NCBI RefSeq assembly: GCF_043641665.1
Contig: NC_092200.1
Span: forward strand, 10,733,694-10,797,693
Length of the DNA: 64,000 nucleotides
Direction: 5' to 3'
From: Enoplosus armatus
Lineage: Eukaryota > Chordata > Actinopteri > Centrarchiformes > Enoplosidae
Shown: positions 40,540-52,999 of the stretch, piece by piece
Layout: the number at the start of each line of letters is the position of its first letter
Numbering within the stretch: the first letter of the stretch is position 1
The notes under the pieces: model-generated
Seen by the model: the letters and a program-made list of their open reading frames with translations, nothing else
Told to the model about the DNA's origin: nothing
Databases searched by the model: none
Position numbers and translations under genes: made by a program

Positions 40540-43500
40540 TACATGTTAAAACCTACAGATCTGAGAGGTGTTAGTATGATTTCTTTTTGACATACAATAT
40601 TTTATCCATTTATCCAAGTCACGGAAAAATGTTTTAATGTGCTATTCTTTGGTGTGAGGATGGATTAAGGGCTTGGAAATTTGAATTTTGACTTGAGCTG
40701 AGCTCAGACAGTTAACAGCCACTGGCTGTGAACACAGGGCTGGGCTTATGTTAGATATGACAGATGTGTTACCAATACACCACAGGACTTCAGGAATACA
40801 GTAGCTTCAACATAACACTCAGCCAACACAACCATGTCAACTCACTACACAAATATAACCCCTGTATTTAGTGTTACACCCATTATAAATCAAAGCATAG
40901 CGACCACAACAGCCAAAGTTTTGTCATCCAACGGCTATAGTCATAATCATAGCTACAGCCTGTCTCAATCAGCCTTGGTAGCAGTCGGTGAGAGAGCTAT
41001 AGATTAGGCAAAACTTAATTCGAGGGGAGGCAAAATGTATTGTCAGGGAATGCAAAAGTATTGTGAGGTAACACATACGTCATTGCAAAGTAACGCAAAA
41101 GTTGTTGCAAGTCATTTCAGAAAAGAAATCCCACTGTGACCTTTCAGGGGCTCCGTAGCGATCATTGATTTTGGCTTTGGCTTTACAGTATGTCTTTATG
41201 ACATGAAATATAGTAGATGGAGGGGCAAATTGATTGTTTTTTATGATGTCATAGAGGTAAAATGTTTGGAAAACTGTAGTTTGGAATTTCTGAAAACATC
41301 TCACAGGTGCCACACTAAATGAAGCCATGTTTCTCTGTCATGGTACAATCAAACTGCAGGCACCATGACCTCCCAGTATTTGCTCCATAAAACTTGGTTT
41401 GTTTGCGTTGAACCAGAAGAACCAAGCCGTAAATTCTTACGAGGGATGCCACCTGCTGCAGCGGGTTCAAGCCTCACAGTGCAAAACATCTGAGGTCACC
41501 GTGTTTGGACCAAAAGAGTGAGAGAGAGGAAGTCCAAGGGTGAGTATGCAGTCTTAAGCCACCACTAAACCCCTAAATGGTTATTTTCAATAACTTTGAC
41601 CAATCAAATAAACACAAAAAATTGTGACAACCATGTTTCCAGCCTTGACCCCAAACAATGAGTGGGTTGGCCCAGTATTTGGGAAATATTCAATAAAGTA
41701 TGAGACACTTTGACCAGTCCCATCAACTGCATTTTGGAAAACTTGGGAAAACCTAGAAGCTGCATAAATCCAACTGCTAGGATGACGAAGACAAGAGGCC
41801 AAAAGGGGACTCCCAGAAACCCACAGAGACTTAGCCTCATCTTAACTAAAAATCCATCACTTCCATGGAACACAGAGCACAAGAAAGCTCGAGTTTTTCT
41901 GATAAGCTGGATCCAACAAAAACACTGATGTCATCATAAATATGGCCTGGGCAAGAGCCTGCTAATGACAGATGGCTGATTATTCATTCGACGTCATTGA
42001 CCCAAACTCAAGTGAGATAAATACTCAAGAAGGCTGTCTGATTCTAAGCATCTTAAGTTTCTTTTATGAAATAATATTACGCACAAATCAAATGTTAGAA
42101 GTTAGTACACAGCCTTCTGAACTCTCCTTGGACTTTGAGGCTTGATTCCCAGATTTCTATCATCCTCAAGGCCAAAATCAAGAGGGGAAACAACGAAGAA
42201 TGGTTTCGTTTTTACTCTGTTTCAGGTCTAGTTGCATCTGTTTTCTGAGCTAATACAAAAGATTAGCACACAGCACCACACTTAGAGATTGTGTATATCG
42301 GAAAAAGCATTTATTACCATCACTCTACACATTTTGAAACATGTCAGAGCTGGAAAATGTCCCAGCTAGTTTGGCGTGTCCAATCAACTTACAACATACT
42401 TAACGCATTAAAGTCTAAGCTTCAGTAACATCTTGCTGAAACGACTAGGCCAAATCCATAGCGCAGAAATCCACTTTTAAACCTAACAACTGTAGGATGA
42501 AGGTTTCTGTAACAATAGTGTCTACTTAGATCATGAAAGGAGCACCCATGAGTGTAACAATGGTATCACTTGTGTTATTGTACTTTGTTGCATGGTTTTC
42601 TGGCAGGTAGCTGCTTGAACAGGCTCTAATAGGATCAAGGAAGAAAAGCTGACATAAAAAAATAATCCAACATAACAATTTGCATATTCTTTAACGATGA
42701 ATGGTACAGTTCACCAGATGTCACCGCTGCACTCTGGACGCAAATTCTGCAAGTTGCAGCCCTCGCCTGTGCTTTCCAGCCACTCAAAAGCTCTTACAAG
42801 ATGCCAAGTGAGCAAGGATCAAGTCTTAAACCACCCACGTAGGGATCGGTACCGAAGCTTTTCTTTCACTTTGTGATAATGACCACTTCTTCAGGAGTAG
42901 TGATGAAAATTTCAATTGAATCATAAATCCTGGGCAAAATTTTGGTTTATAGGAAAAACAGATTTTTGCAGCTAATGATTTCCGAACCGGGATCAGAAGG
43001 TATAGATATAAAAGTGGACTTCAGCTACATAGGAAACAGCTAGTTTATCATCTGTTTTCAGTTTTCTCCTATTTAACTTCATCAATTAGAAGCATGAATC
43101 AGAATTGCAAAGGCTAGGGTGTCTCAACCTCACAACAGTCCAGTGCATGTATTATTTCTGTCAGGGACAGGAGTCCCAAAGGCCCTGCCCTGCCCAAGAG
43201 AGTCCCAGCCACAGGGCCTGTGCCAAGGCCCAGCTCATTGCTCATCTGCTGTCTAGACTGCCTCCAGGCCTACCCAGCCACAGCCTGATCCAGCCAACAA
43301 GCATCTCTTTTGCTTCCAACTGGCCAAGGCAGGTCACTAGAAATCCACCTTTATCAGAAGAATCAGCAACCAATCAGCATTCAGTGGACAGATTTGACTA
43401 GCTTGCAGAAGTACTAACTTTGTGCCTGCACTTTGCTAAAACAGACTACAGGACAACTTTCAGGAATACTTTTACATTTGGGGAAATGCTGCATCTTTCA

Positions 43501-45115
43501 ACAACATGTGCAGTCAGATAATGATACATAATCTCCTGGCATGAAAATATAGCATATCACAGCTTTTTGGAAAACTCTGTATAGGTTATTTTGGTTTTGG
43601 CAGCTCACTCCTGAGTCCTAGGTGATATTTTTTGTTACCTGCTGTCATGAAGGTACATCATAAAACATCTCAGCTCTAACTTTAGGTCCTGCTGCATTTT
43701 TCATGTTTGCCTGTCTCTCTCAGCTGACATCTGAACCTCTTGAGAAATGTCTGTGTGTGACCACAGCCCCGTCTCTGTCCAGTCTTACAAGGCCTAAGCA
43801 TCAAAGATGGTTGTAAATGTCTTATAGATGGGTGAGAATATCTGGGGGTAAAGGAATGTAACATGTCAAAAATAGATACACAGGCTGAGCGACGTATTCC
43901 TGAAGAAAAGGTCCTTCCTTTATAATCCCTCAAGTTTTTCCCACACTCTAAACAGGGTTTCGGGAAAAGGGGTGTTTAATTGTGTATGTTCTGCTGACAT
44001 AATGTTTGTTAAGATTGTTTGAAGCACTTTACAGGCCTTTGCCTAAAGCTAATGGTGCAGCAATTTGCTAGTTTTTCTATTTTCCCTCGTGTCTTTCACC
44101 TTTTGTCATCTTCTTCTAGGAATTATCCACTTTATCTGAAGAAAACTGTTCTTTGAATTCTGCTGAAACTGAACCTCAATGGCTTTCACTCACTCATTGG
44201 CTGTTTACTCTTCATGTTAATGGTCTTTACAATCTGTTTCCTTCCTGTGACTGTGACAATTGGGGACAAAGTCACCTTAGATTCCACTGAGCAGCCAAAC
44301 ACCAGCCAGACTTGTATCTAGACAACAACAGGGGAAAAACATCCACTCTGGGATAGATTATGGTCATGTTTGTGGAGGTCGCTATTCAGTAAATACAAGG
44401 CTATGTGGCTTTGGGTTATATTGGGTGATTTTTCAGCAATAAGCACTGTAGTTACAGTACCAGCTGGCATTGTAGCCCGTCTCTTGCCAGTTGGATTCTA
44501 TGAAAAAAAATGTTACTTTATCAGTGATGTTATATTAGCACCTCGGTGTATACACAGTCTAAACCCAGCAGGAATTTAATTTTGAATTAAATTGAAGCTC
44601 AGCAAGGACCCTCTTTGATCAGAGGACTCGGATATTTATTGACTTAATTACTGTGCTTGTTACTCTTTGGACAAGGGAGAATCCACTCCTGAACTTCTGA
44701 CGGGGACACAGGGTTGAAGTTTTCTCACCCGCAAGTTTTTTCACTGTCAACAAGCCTTTGCCCTGTTGTAAGTTAGTAGACTGTGTGAAACATACAGTAT
44801 TTGCTATGTAACTGCATATTCCACTGATACAATGTTTAACAGCTGTGTGTGGAAGAAAGCAGCCTGGACAGCTTGAAGTTAGAGACTGGGCTTCTTACCA
44901 ATGTAAACCACTCTTGAAATGTCACTATTTCTTTTTGCCCCTCGGCCAACAAAAACCAACTCATGACATCACACACAACTTCCCAACCCTAAAGCTGCCC
45001 CAATACAATTGCCTTTCAGAAAGCCAATATACAGTATAAAACGTATATTTTTGTAGTATTCTCTGATATCAAACTCCTTATATTTACATTACTTGGTATG
45101 GCTGATTAAAGGAAT
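40540..45115. other. Intergenic sequence, no gene seen
   Basis: About 4.6 kb without a supported exon. The frame at 43105-43401 (plus) is Pro/Ser-rich from a local CAGCC-rich stretch (43170-43300) and matches no family I recognise. Confidence 0.55.
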
Positions 45116-45676
45116 AGTTTGACAGTTTGGTAAATACGATTTGTTGCTTGCCGAGAGTTTGATTGGATTATTAGCACTGCGCAAGTAATTACATAGTGCA
45201 CACAGTGTACTACATGGAAGTGCACTCACGGAAGTATCGCCGCAAAATTTAGCAGTTTCACCCAGTTTCTGCTTCTTGTTTAATCTAACCGGCTGTTGGC
45301 AGTAGCTTCATTTTACTATACCAAATGCTACATGTCTGTACACTGAAGCTAGAGCCAGGAGATGGTTAGCTTAGTTTAGCATTAAGACTGGAAGCTGGGG
45401 GGAACAGCTAGCTTAGCTCAAAAAGCTAACAATTTTTACTCTTTTGTACAGATTAAATAAACAATATATAATATGTTAAATAGTGAGCTTTAGTTTTTTG
45501 TTTTTTTACCTTTGGACAGAAGCAGGCTAGCTGTTGACCCCTGCTTAGTCTGCTAAGCTAACGGTCTCCTGGCCCTGTTTTCATATTTTCTGTACAAACA
45601 TGAGAGTGGTGTCAATCTTCTCATCTAACTCTTAACAAGAAAGCGTATTTCCCAAAATGTCGAGCTATTCCTTTAA
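45116..45676. repeat. TTAA-flanked fold-back MITE, most complete copy
   Basis: TTAA (45116-45119) precedes AGGAATAGTTTGACAG, and the mirror TGTCGAGCTATTCCT precedes TTAA near 45673-45676. The left arm has GCTTGCCGAGAG, TTAGCTTAGTTTAGCATTAAGACTGG and GAACAGCTAGCTTAG. The right arm has their reverse complements (AGGCTAGCTGTTGACC, GCTTAGTCTGCTAAGCTAACGG, TAACTCTTAACAAGAAAGCG). The 560-base unit can fold on itself. It has no coding capacity and would rely on a transposase in trans. The left arm holds an unrelated interruption near 45165-45290. Confidence 0.8.
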
Positions 45677-48350
45677 ATCTAATTCATGAAGTCACAGAAT
45701 AAATGCTCATCCAAATACAAACCATCACGCCCTGTGAACAACTTACTACCTCATATTTCAAACAGCTTCTAAAAGGTTTGGTTTTTCAAGTCATACTAGA
45801 CCTCTTGTCCATCCATCCATTCACATGCTGCTGATCTCTTAGTGACTTTCCCATGCACGGTGGATTCTGCCAGTGCAGTAACAATAGCCTTGGGTGGAGT
45901 GCACAGCTGAGCTGGAGTCTACAGCATGTGCTTTGATTGCTGGAATAGCGGACAGAGCGAGGAGCCATCCTTTAGGAGATTTTGTTACTTATTGAATTGT
46001 CTGTCAGCTATGCTCCTGAGTTAAAAACTGTCCACTAACACTTATTTGCTTTCACCTGCATGAAGAACAGATCGGTTGTTTGTTTTGGACATGTATTGCA
46101 CAAAAACACATGCTGCTCAATAACCATGCAAAACCATGCAAATTATATTTACTCAAAATCTTTCTGCACTTCAGTTTTTAATCCTTCTGCCTTGATTGGA
46201 TTCATCTAGAAAAATAACAAATGCAACACTTGTTGAGTCTGTCTATGGTCTGTAGGCTATTCCTCTTTCTTGCTTTCCCTCTTGTTCACCACTGCACCTC
46301 ATTCTCTCTGCTGTACTGGCATCAACACTGGGCTTCGAGAGGCCCCCGGAGAGGGGGGAAGAATGGGGGAAACTTGGAACAATATATTGTAGGTAAATAA
46401 ATGCTCTGTCAGAAAAAGAATGCCTTTCCAAAACAGACCCAAGGCCCCTCAGAGCAGTATGTGCCCCAAATAATGCCCTAATTACTCCTCTGATAATATG
46501 ATAATAATGCTTCGACCTCTTTCGAAGTCACTGGGTTCACTGCGCAAACAAGGACCAGCACTCTGAGACTGAGGGAATATCATCTGGGGCCATGAGGAGG
46601 CTGCTAGTGAAGAAACTGTGTGTGTGTGTTTGTGTGTGGGGAAGAGAGAGAGGGAGAGAGAGAGACATACAGTGGAAGTACAGTATTCTATTCAATCTTG
46701 GTCCCAGCTTTTCCTTAATGAAACTAAACTTTTGACTCCATTGTTTAGTCTTGGATCAGAAGCCTGTGACCAAATAAACACGAAGATAGTGTGAAATGCT
46801 GTGAAGCAGGTGTGTGTTAGGCTAATCTGATGATATGCGCTATAATATGGCCATAAACCTGGGGATAGGATCTCAGCACCGTGTCGATCAGAATCTTTGG
46901 CTGGCGGGCTGTGCTGGCTGGAGAGTGGCCTGGCTATTGATACCAGATGAGAGGATGAGTCAAAATACTGAGCAGATGTGATGGTGCATAGTCATAACAG
47001 GAAAAAAAGAAATCAAAATCACATCATATTGAATGGGTTAAATAAATATATAGTTTGTTGGGTATAGTTCTGTGGAAATGGCTTGAAAATATTTGCAGGT
47101 TCTTTCTAAAATGTATGCCCAATAGTATCTCTGTTTGACTCTTATCTTTCACGACTAGTGTTCAGAGTTCACTCAGAGGTAGCTGATGGTCTATTTGATT
47201 TTGGAATTAAGGCTGAAGTCCTATGCTTTCTCATGTGTACCATCTTTTCCTCTCTGGCACCTCGCTAAGGTGTCAGCTGTCTGCTTAGTGTCCTGGCATT
47301 AAGCAGAGCATTGGATCAGGTCTGGGAAGTAGAAATATTCAACTAATCTGTCATGATTTATCCTCCAACTCTCCAACAACTTTCCATCCCAGTGAAACCT
47401 TCAGTATATGTATTGAAAAAAAGCAGCGGTGGGGAGCAGGAGCTGAAATGTATGGATGGAGTGAAACGGAGGAGAACATCTTTGCTCTTGAATGATATAT
47501 CCCTTTCACTAATTCCAGCACCTGAAAAGTCCATCACGTCCAGAAGCTTTTTGGGAAAGCACCAGTTGTCGGCAGCGAGAGAGAAAGAGCGAGAGAGAGT
47601 AGAGGAAAAAGGGGGAGGAAAATTGTTCCTGCGTCACGTTTCTTTAATTTGATCACCAGCTGCCAGTGAAAATGATTTTTTTTTCTATCTTGGCTCTGCA
47701 TCTGCCCAAGCAAACCACACAGCTGGAGCCACACACTGAACAAGTGTAATCTTTATAGTATAATGACTACGACAAAGAAGACTGATAGGACACATGGACC
47801 CAGCTCTCACACTGATTTGACTCATAAAACTGCTGGCTTTCCTCCCACCCATGAGTTTATGTGGATGTCCTGACCAGTGACCAGTGGAGCATGTGGGAAG
47901 TGCACATTTTATCACCTGCATATGGAGCTGATGTGACCACTTGATTGTTAAGAGCTTTTAATCAAGTTAATTCAACCATTTTTATGAGACATTTACATAT
48001 GTAACATTTAAAATATTAACTTAAATCACATCCATATTAGATTTTATATACATCACATCACCAACATACATGATAAAGACTTTTTTGCTTTTAAGAACCC
48101 AGAAAAGTCATTAATAGTCATTTAATATGCTCCATCCTCCTTGGTGTACTTTATTAATCAAATGTTGTCCTTTCACATCCTGCAGCCAGCTGCGCTAACC
48201 TAAAGCAGATGTCATAATGAAATTGGGGGAGATTTGCCGGGAATGGGCTATTTGACAGCAAACATATTGTCTCCAAATTATGCTGTGTTTCAGGTGACAA
48301 GGAGGGGCTGCGCGTCTACCTCCGAGGCAGGCGCACTTCCTGCATCGTCC
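45677..48350. other. Intergenic sequence upstream of pi15
   Basis: About 2.7 kb including likely pi15 cis-regulatory DNA. There is a GT/GA-rich patch at 46617-46670 and a GA-rich patch at 47575-47625. No exon is recognised. Confidence 0.55.
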
Positions 48351-48357
48351 ACTGCAA

Positions 48358-48365
48358 TATATAAA
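48358..48365 (+). promoter_or_regulatory. pi15 TATA box
   Basis: TATATAAA in a locally GC-richer stretch, 367 bases upstream of the pi15 ATG. Transcription would start near 48390. A donor (AAAAG then GTAGGA, exon end 48518) and an acceptor (GCTTTCAG ending 48675) allow a noncoding first exon of about 48390-48518. I infer this layout from signals only. Confidence 0.6.
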
Positions 48366-48724
48366 CCCGCAAAGACGGACTTCTCCTGAAACACTCAAAG
48401 TTTGCAAAGCGCAAAAACTGCTCACTTGCAGCCCTCCCTCTCTCCAGCCCATTACTGAGGCTTTAGGGGTGATACAGCCTTGGCAACGCAGGCACAAGGT
48501 ACCGCTGCGCAAGAAAAGGTAGGACCAACGACTGTGTGGAGGAATGTCACTGGTATTTCAGTCCTGTACTGTTAAGTACGGGAGGTTTGCCGCTTGGTTT
48601 AAGCACGTCTGAATCGTAATACACTTTATTGTTGCGCACCACGGCAACACTTTAAGTTTGTCTTCTTGCTTTCAGATCAGTCCAAGACGCGGGATCTTGT
48701 GTGTGCAGTTTCCTCAAACCAAAC

Positions 48725-51700
48725 ATGAAACCTCAGTCTTTTGCCATAGACCTAATACTTCTGTGCATATCTTGCGGAGCAAGTGCACTGGCAACGAGTA
48801 TTCCCGCTGTGTCCGCGTCCCTGCCAGCCGCCAATTTCACCAATTTTGGCGCAGCGCACAGCTATGGAACCGACACCACGACTATTTCTAAGATCAGGAG
48901 GAAGCGTTATATTAGTCAGAACGACATGCTTGCCATTCTTGATTACCATAACAAAGTAAGAGGGAAGGTGTTTCCCCCAGCATCCAACATGGAATACATG
49001 GTAAGTGAAAACGTTCACTTAATTAATTTTTATCATGTATTTCTACTCAATGCATGATATTCCTGGAGCCTTGTATTGTTTTTGTGTTTTTTGTTATCAT
49101 ATATACGTTGTGGGAGTGACCAAACTGCATGCGTCAAGTGGATTAATTTGTTGTAGGAAGTGATGGAGAATACTTATCTGATCTGATTTTAACAGATGTA
49201 GTTTTGTACGGAAGTAAAGTGACAAATGTCTTAAGTGTCTTGGCACTTCCAGCTGTTGAGCAGATTGCACTGCAGTAGACCACCAAAGTAGTCATTTCCA
49301 AAGGAAGAGGGGTCATGTATGGTACCAGTAGCCTGCTGGCAGTGTAGTTTGAATATAGAGTGGTAAACCTTTTAGACTATTAATTTCATATTTTCAGCTA
49401 TAAAATAAAAAGCTGTTTTTATGGAGTGTGGCAGTATAATCTCATTTAAGCTCATTTAATTACTTTGAAAGGTTGTTCCAAAATCAGCCAAACATTCTGT
49501 AGCAACTGCGCTGACATGTTTCCATTTAAAATTGGCAGCATCTCCATTCTTCTATAGTTGCACTGGTAATAAGATGCAGTGAGGGGGTCTAGTAATCGGA
49601 GGAAGTCTCTCCTCATTCCTCCAGTCACAATCCATTCCTGATGAAACCACACTTGAGTGTGGCTGTTGAAGTTTGGATATCTAGTATTCTTAAGGCTTTC
49701 CAACACCCTGTCTATTCAGTGAAAGAGTTACATGGGACACTGGGCAGCAAACTTTCTCCGCTTATGTAACTGAATTGATGGATGACTTTTGCATCTTGCC
49801 ATGGTAACACCTGTAATAGCGCTATGAACTCAGAAAGCGCAGGCTCTTATATCACATCTCACTGCCGAATGAAGATCTGGTGTTGATATTTTCCGTCAGT
49901 TATGTAATGGGTTTCCACGTTCCCACCATGTCTCTGTGTGTTTAGGTGTGGGACGACACCCTGGCTAAGACGGCCGAGGACTGGGCTCATGCCTGCCTGT
50001 GGGAGCACGGGCCACCTCACCTCCTCAGGTTCCTGGGTCAAAACCTCTCCGTCAGGACAGGACGGTGAGTGACCTTTGACTCCCCCTCCCCCTCCCCAAC
50101 ATCTGCTGCTCCTCTCAGGGATGACTCTCTCTCAGCAGTCATGGTCGTTGCCTTGCAGCCCCCTTCTTCTTTCTCCTAAAGGTTTTTGCACTGTGACCCG
50201 GTGACTGCTTGAGGAATGCTCCTGTGACCCTTCAAATAAACAAAAGTTGTGTTTTCAGCCATGACCCATGAGGACAAAAGTGCATCCCTTTAGTGGGTCT
50301 TGACTTTCCATTTGGAAACACAGGGCAGCTTCATGTGTTCCTACACTTTTAGACTTTATTGAGAACAACATGAGACCCAAGAGAATGCACCTTATTCTGA
50401 CAATTCCTTGCGACTTTCTTAGGAAAGTTATTTCCTAAGAAAACCCGCTAGACCTAAGTAATACCATCAACCATCATTCTGTTGACTTGCAGAAAATAAT
50501 GAAAAACAGTTCTCAGATTTATTTAATAAGAAACAGTTTATCTAGTTTAACTAACTTTTTTAAAACTTTAATTGGAGATCACATGCTGGAGTTCAGATCT
50601 TTGACAAGTATTAATCTGTGAAATACTCATATGCAACAGAAACTGAATAATGTGCAGAGATGGATGTCGTTTTTCAGAGGGCCTGTGCCATGATACAACC
50701 AAATGGTTCAAGCTGCCTTTAAACCCTGAATAAGACAGGCGCAGGAAACATTATATACACGTTTTGTTTGTACTTATTCACATTCAGGGTCACAGGGGCC
50801 GTGACCAATGTCGCTCTCAACAAGAAAATGGATTGAACTCAGCACTTTGTTTGTTTTCTAAGGCAAGCCAGCATTTAGCTGTGCAGATCATGTTTGGATA
50901 TCTTACAAATAAACCTGGCCGTTGCGAAAACAATCATGAGAATTCTACAGTATTAAAAGTCTTACTTTTTGGATGCAAACTCTGGTTTGTGGCCAGTTTG
51001 TCAACCGTGAATGTGCTTTTGACAGTGCAGACAGTGTATATTGTATTTCAGAACCTTGTGTCGTCTCATTGTTATTGTGGTCAGAGTGACTTGAACAATG
51101 TAGCAGAACTAAACACCATAACAACGACCATTCATGTTCTGCAGTGGCAAAGTCCACAATGTGACAAAACTTAAGAACACTTAAGATCTTCCCTTTACCT
51201 GAGCTGCATGTCCTGAAACACCATAAATGATTGGAAGGAATATAAAAAACACTGGTGGCAACCCACTAGATCTCAATAACTGTGGGAGGAAACAGGAGCG
51301 CCTGGAGGGAACGCACACAAACATGGAAATAACTGAAAACTGCACATGCTATACACATGACAGGACTGAGATTTGAACCCAGGAGCTCCTTGCTGGGAAC
51401 CAACTATTCTACTATGTTTAGGTATTTCTGCTTTTCAAAATCACAAATCCAAGTCTGTATCTTAAAGTTTTCTATATTCCGTAAACCCTGAATACACCTG
51501 TGGCCAAACTGCACACCTACCTCTTACTCTTTTTACTTAAAATCAGACATTATCAAGGTTTGAATCTAAGTCTGGTGTCAGCCTGTATTAGTTGCTTATC
51601 ATCATTTGTGTTACGTACAGTGTAGTTTACTGAACTTGCCTGTCTTCTGTTCACAGCTATCGATCCATTCTTCAGCTGGTAAAGCCGTGGTACGATGAGG

Positions 51701-52816
51701 TCAAAGATTACTCTTTTCCATATCCCCGCGACTGCAACCCTCGATGCCCTCTAAGATGCTATGGACCCATGTGTACCCATTATACACAGGTACACAGACG
51801 ACAATCAGTATTACATGTAACACGGTTGAATTGGTCTAACACTTGCATTCATTGGCCGCTGATCTGTCTTTTGTGCAGATGGTGTGGGCAACATCCAACA
51901 AAGTGGGCTGTGCTGTTCACACGTGCCATAATATGAACGTATGGGGTTCAGTGTGGAAACGGGCAACATATTTAGTTTGCAACTACTCACCTAAGTAAGT
52001 ATACTTGGCAAACTTACAGTTAACTGTATAGTTTATAATCATCACCACCATCGTGTATAATGTGAATTGCATGCTGTAAGGAAGCCTGTTAATTCTAATG
52101 AACCCGTTAACCTGATGACGCTAGGATGACGACAGGCTTAATCCCGACACAGACTGCTCTGTTCTGTGCTGAGTTGTGAAATGCCACCCATGTTGCTGGG
52201 CGATTGAGATAACCTCGATACAAGCCTGTGAACCGGTACTGCATTACCAAAGCTCCGGAGACCCACGAAACAGAAGAAAAGTTATCTAAAAATTCCAAGA
52301 ATCAAAGCCTGTTTGGACTTGTGACTGACTTGTGACCTAGGTTCTGTAATCCCGCTGGTTTGAGACATATGTAAGAGTAACAGGCTCAGGACATTGATGA
52401 CCTATTTTAGCTGGCTGACTGAAAATGTGGCCTCCATTTTTTCAGACATCTTGAATCTGGATGGCGTCAAGATATAATTTAGTTGGTTTCTATTTACACC
52501 TTATAGTAGAATGTGTCTCTGATACACCTGCTGAAGTCTGATTTCTCATTCGCTCTCAAAGTAGAGATTGCTGATAGATGTTCTGCTGACAATCGCATTA
52601 TGACATGGTTTTAGCTGTAGCTGTCCTGACTCAGCTCTCTGGTCACCTCTAACTCCATTGACACTGTACATGTTTTTCAGGGGTAACTGGATCGGAGAGG
52701 CTCCCTACAAAGTAGGCGTACCCTGCTCCGCCTGCCCTCCCAGCTACGGGGGCTCCTGCAGCAACAACATGTGCTTCCCTGCTCTCAAGACAAACTACCT
52801 GCACTGGTTCAAATAA
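48725..52816 (+). CDS. pi15: Peptidase inhibitor 15, complete (5 coding exons)
   Basis: PI15 is a secreted CAP-superfamily (CRISP-like) protein, reported in mammals as a weak trypsin inhibitor. Coding exons are 48725-49000, 49946-50064, 51657-51789, 51879-51994 and 52681-52816, all GT-AG with the frame preserved. The product has 259 residues (human 258). The ATG at 48725 gives a signal peptide (about 1-22, [16 protein letters not shown]). A basic site RRKR (58-61) precedes [24 protein letters not shown], so the N-terminal piece is probably removed by a furin-type protease. CAP motifs are H75, LGQNLS (122-126), [17 protein letters not shown] (171-187) and [12 protein letters not shown] (207-218), with twelve cysteines after the signal. 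The tail [15 protein letters not shown] is typical of PI15. N37 (NFT) and N125 (NLS) are possible glycosylation sites. The CAP-family Glu of the GEN motif is Gln124 here, as in mammalian PI15. A teleost a/b copy cannot be assigned. Confidence 0.96.
49001..49945 (+). other. pi15 intron after coding exon 1
   Basis: A 945-base phase-0 intron, GTAAGT to TTTAG. No repeat or RNA gene recognised. Confidence 0.9.
50065..51656 (+). other. pi15 intron after coding exon 2
   Basis: A 1.6 kb phase-2 intron, GTGAGT to TTCACAG. It holds a diverged repeat at 51235-51420. The open frame at 50764-51174 is intronic and has no recognisable homology. Confidence 0.85.
51235..51420 (+). repeat. Diverged dispersed repeat (GTGGGAGGAAAC type)
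   Basis: The sequence TGTGGGAGGAAACAGGAGCG, CTGGAGGGAACGCACACAAACATGG, GAGATTTGAACCCAGGAGCTCCTTGCTGGG is a degraded form of a very common fish repeat. That repeat normally carries phrases such as ACCCGGAG, AACCCACGCAGAC and TTGAACCCA. The class is uncertain. Only the right-hand portion is clear. Confidence 0.55.
51995..52680 (+). other. pi15 intron before the last exon
   Basis: A 686-base phase-2 intron, GTAAGT to TTTTTCAG. The preceding intron (51790-51878) is only 89 bases. Confidence 0.9.
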
Positions 52817-52991
52817 ACACAGGTTTCCTCTCGACATAAGCTGACAACCTATAGTACCACAGAGACATTATTTTAATCCCGTAAGGATTTGCACAACAGT
52901 CGTGGACCACACTATTTTGTATATATGGGCTTATTTAAAGACTCAAACATACATTTGAAGGCAGCAGACGATTTAGCGTTGATGACTTGTA

Positions 52992-52997
52992 AATAAA
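52992..52997 (+). terminator. Candidate pi15 poly(A) signal
   Basis: AATAAA 176 bases after the stop. Another AATAAA overlaps the stop codon (52812-52817) and is probably accidental. Others lie further away (for example near 54427), so a longer 3' UTR is possible. Confidence 0.45.
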
Positions 52998-52999
52998 CT

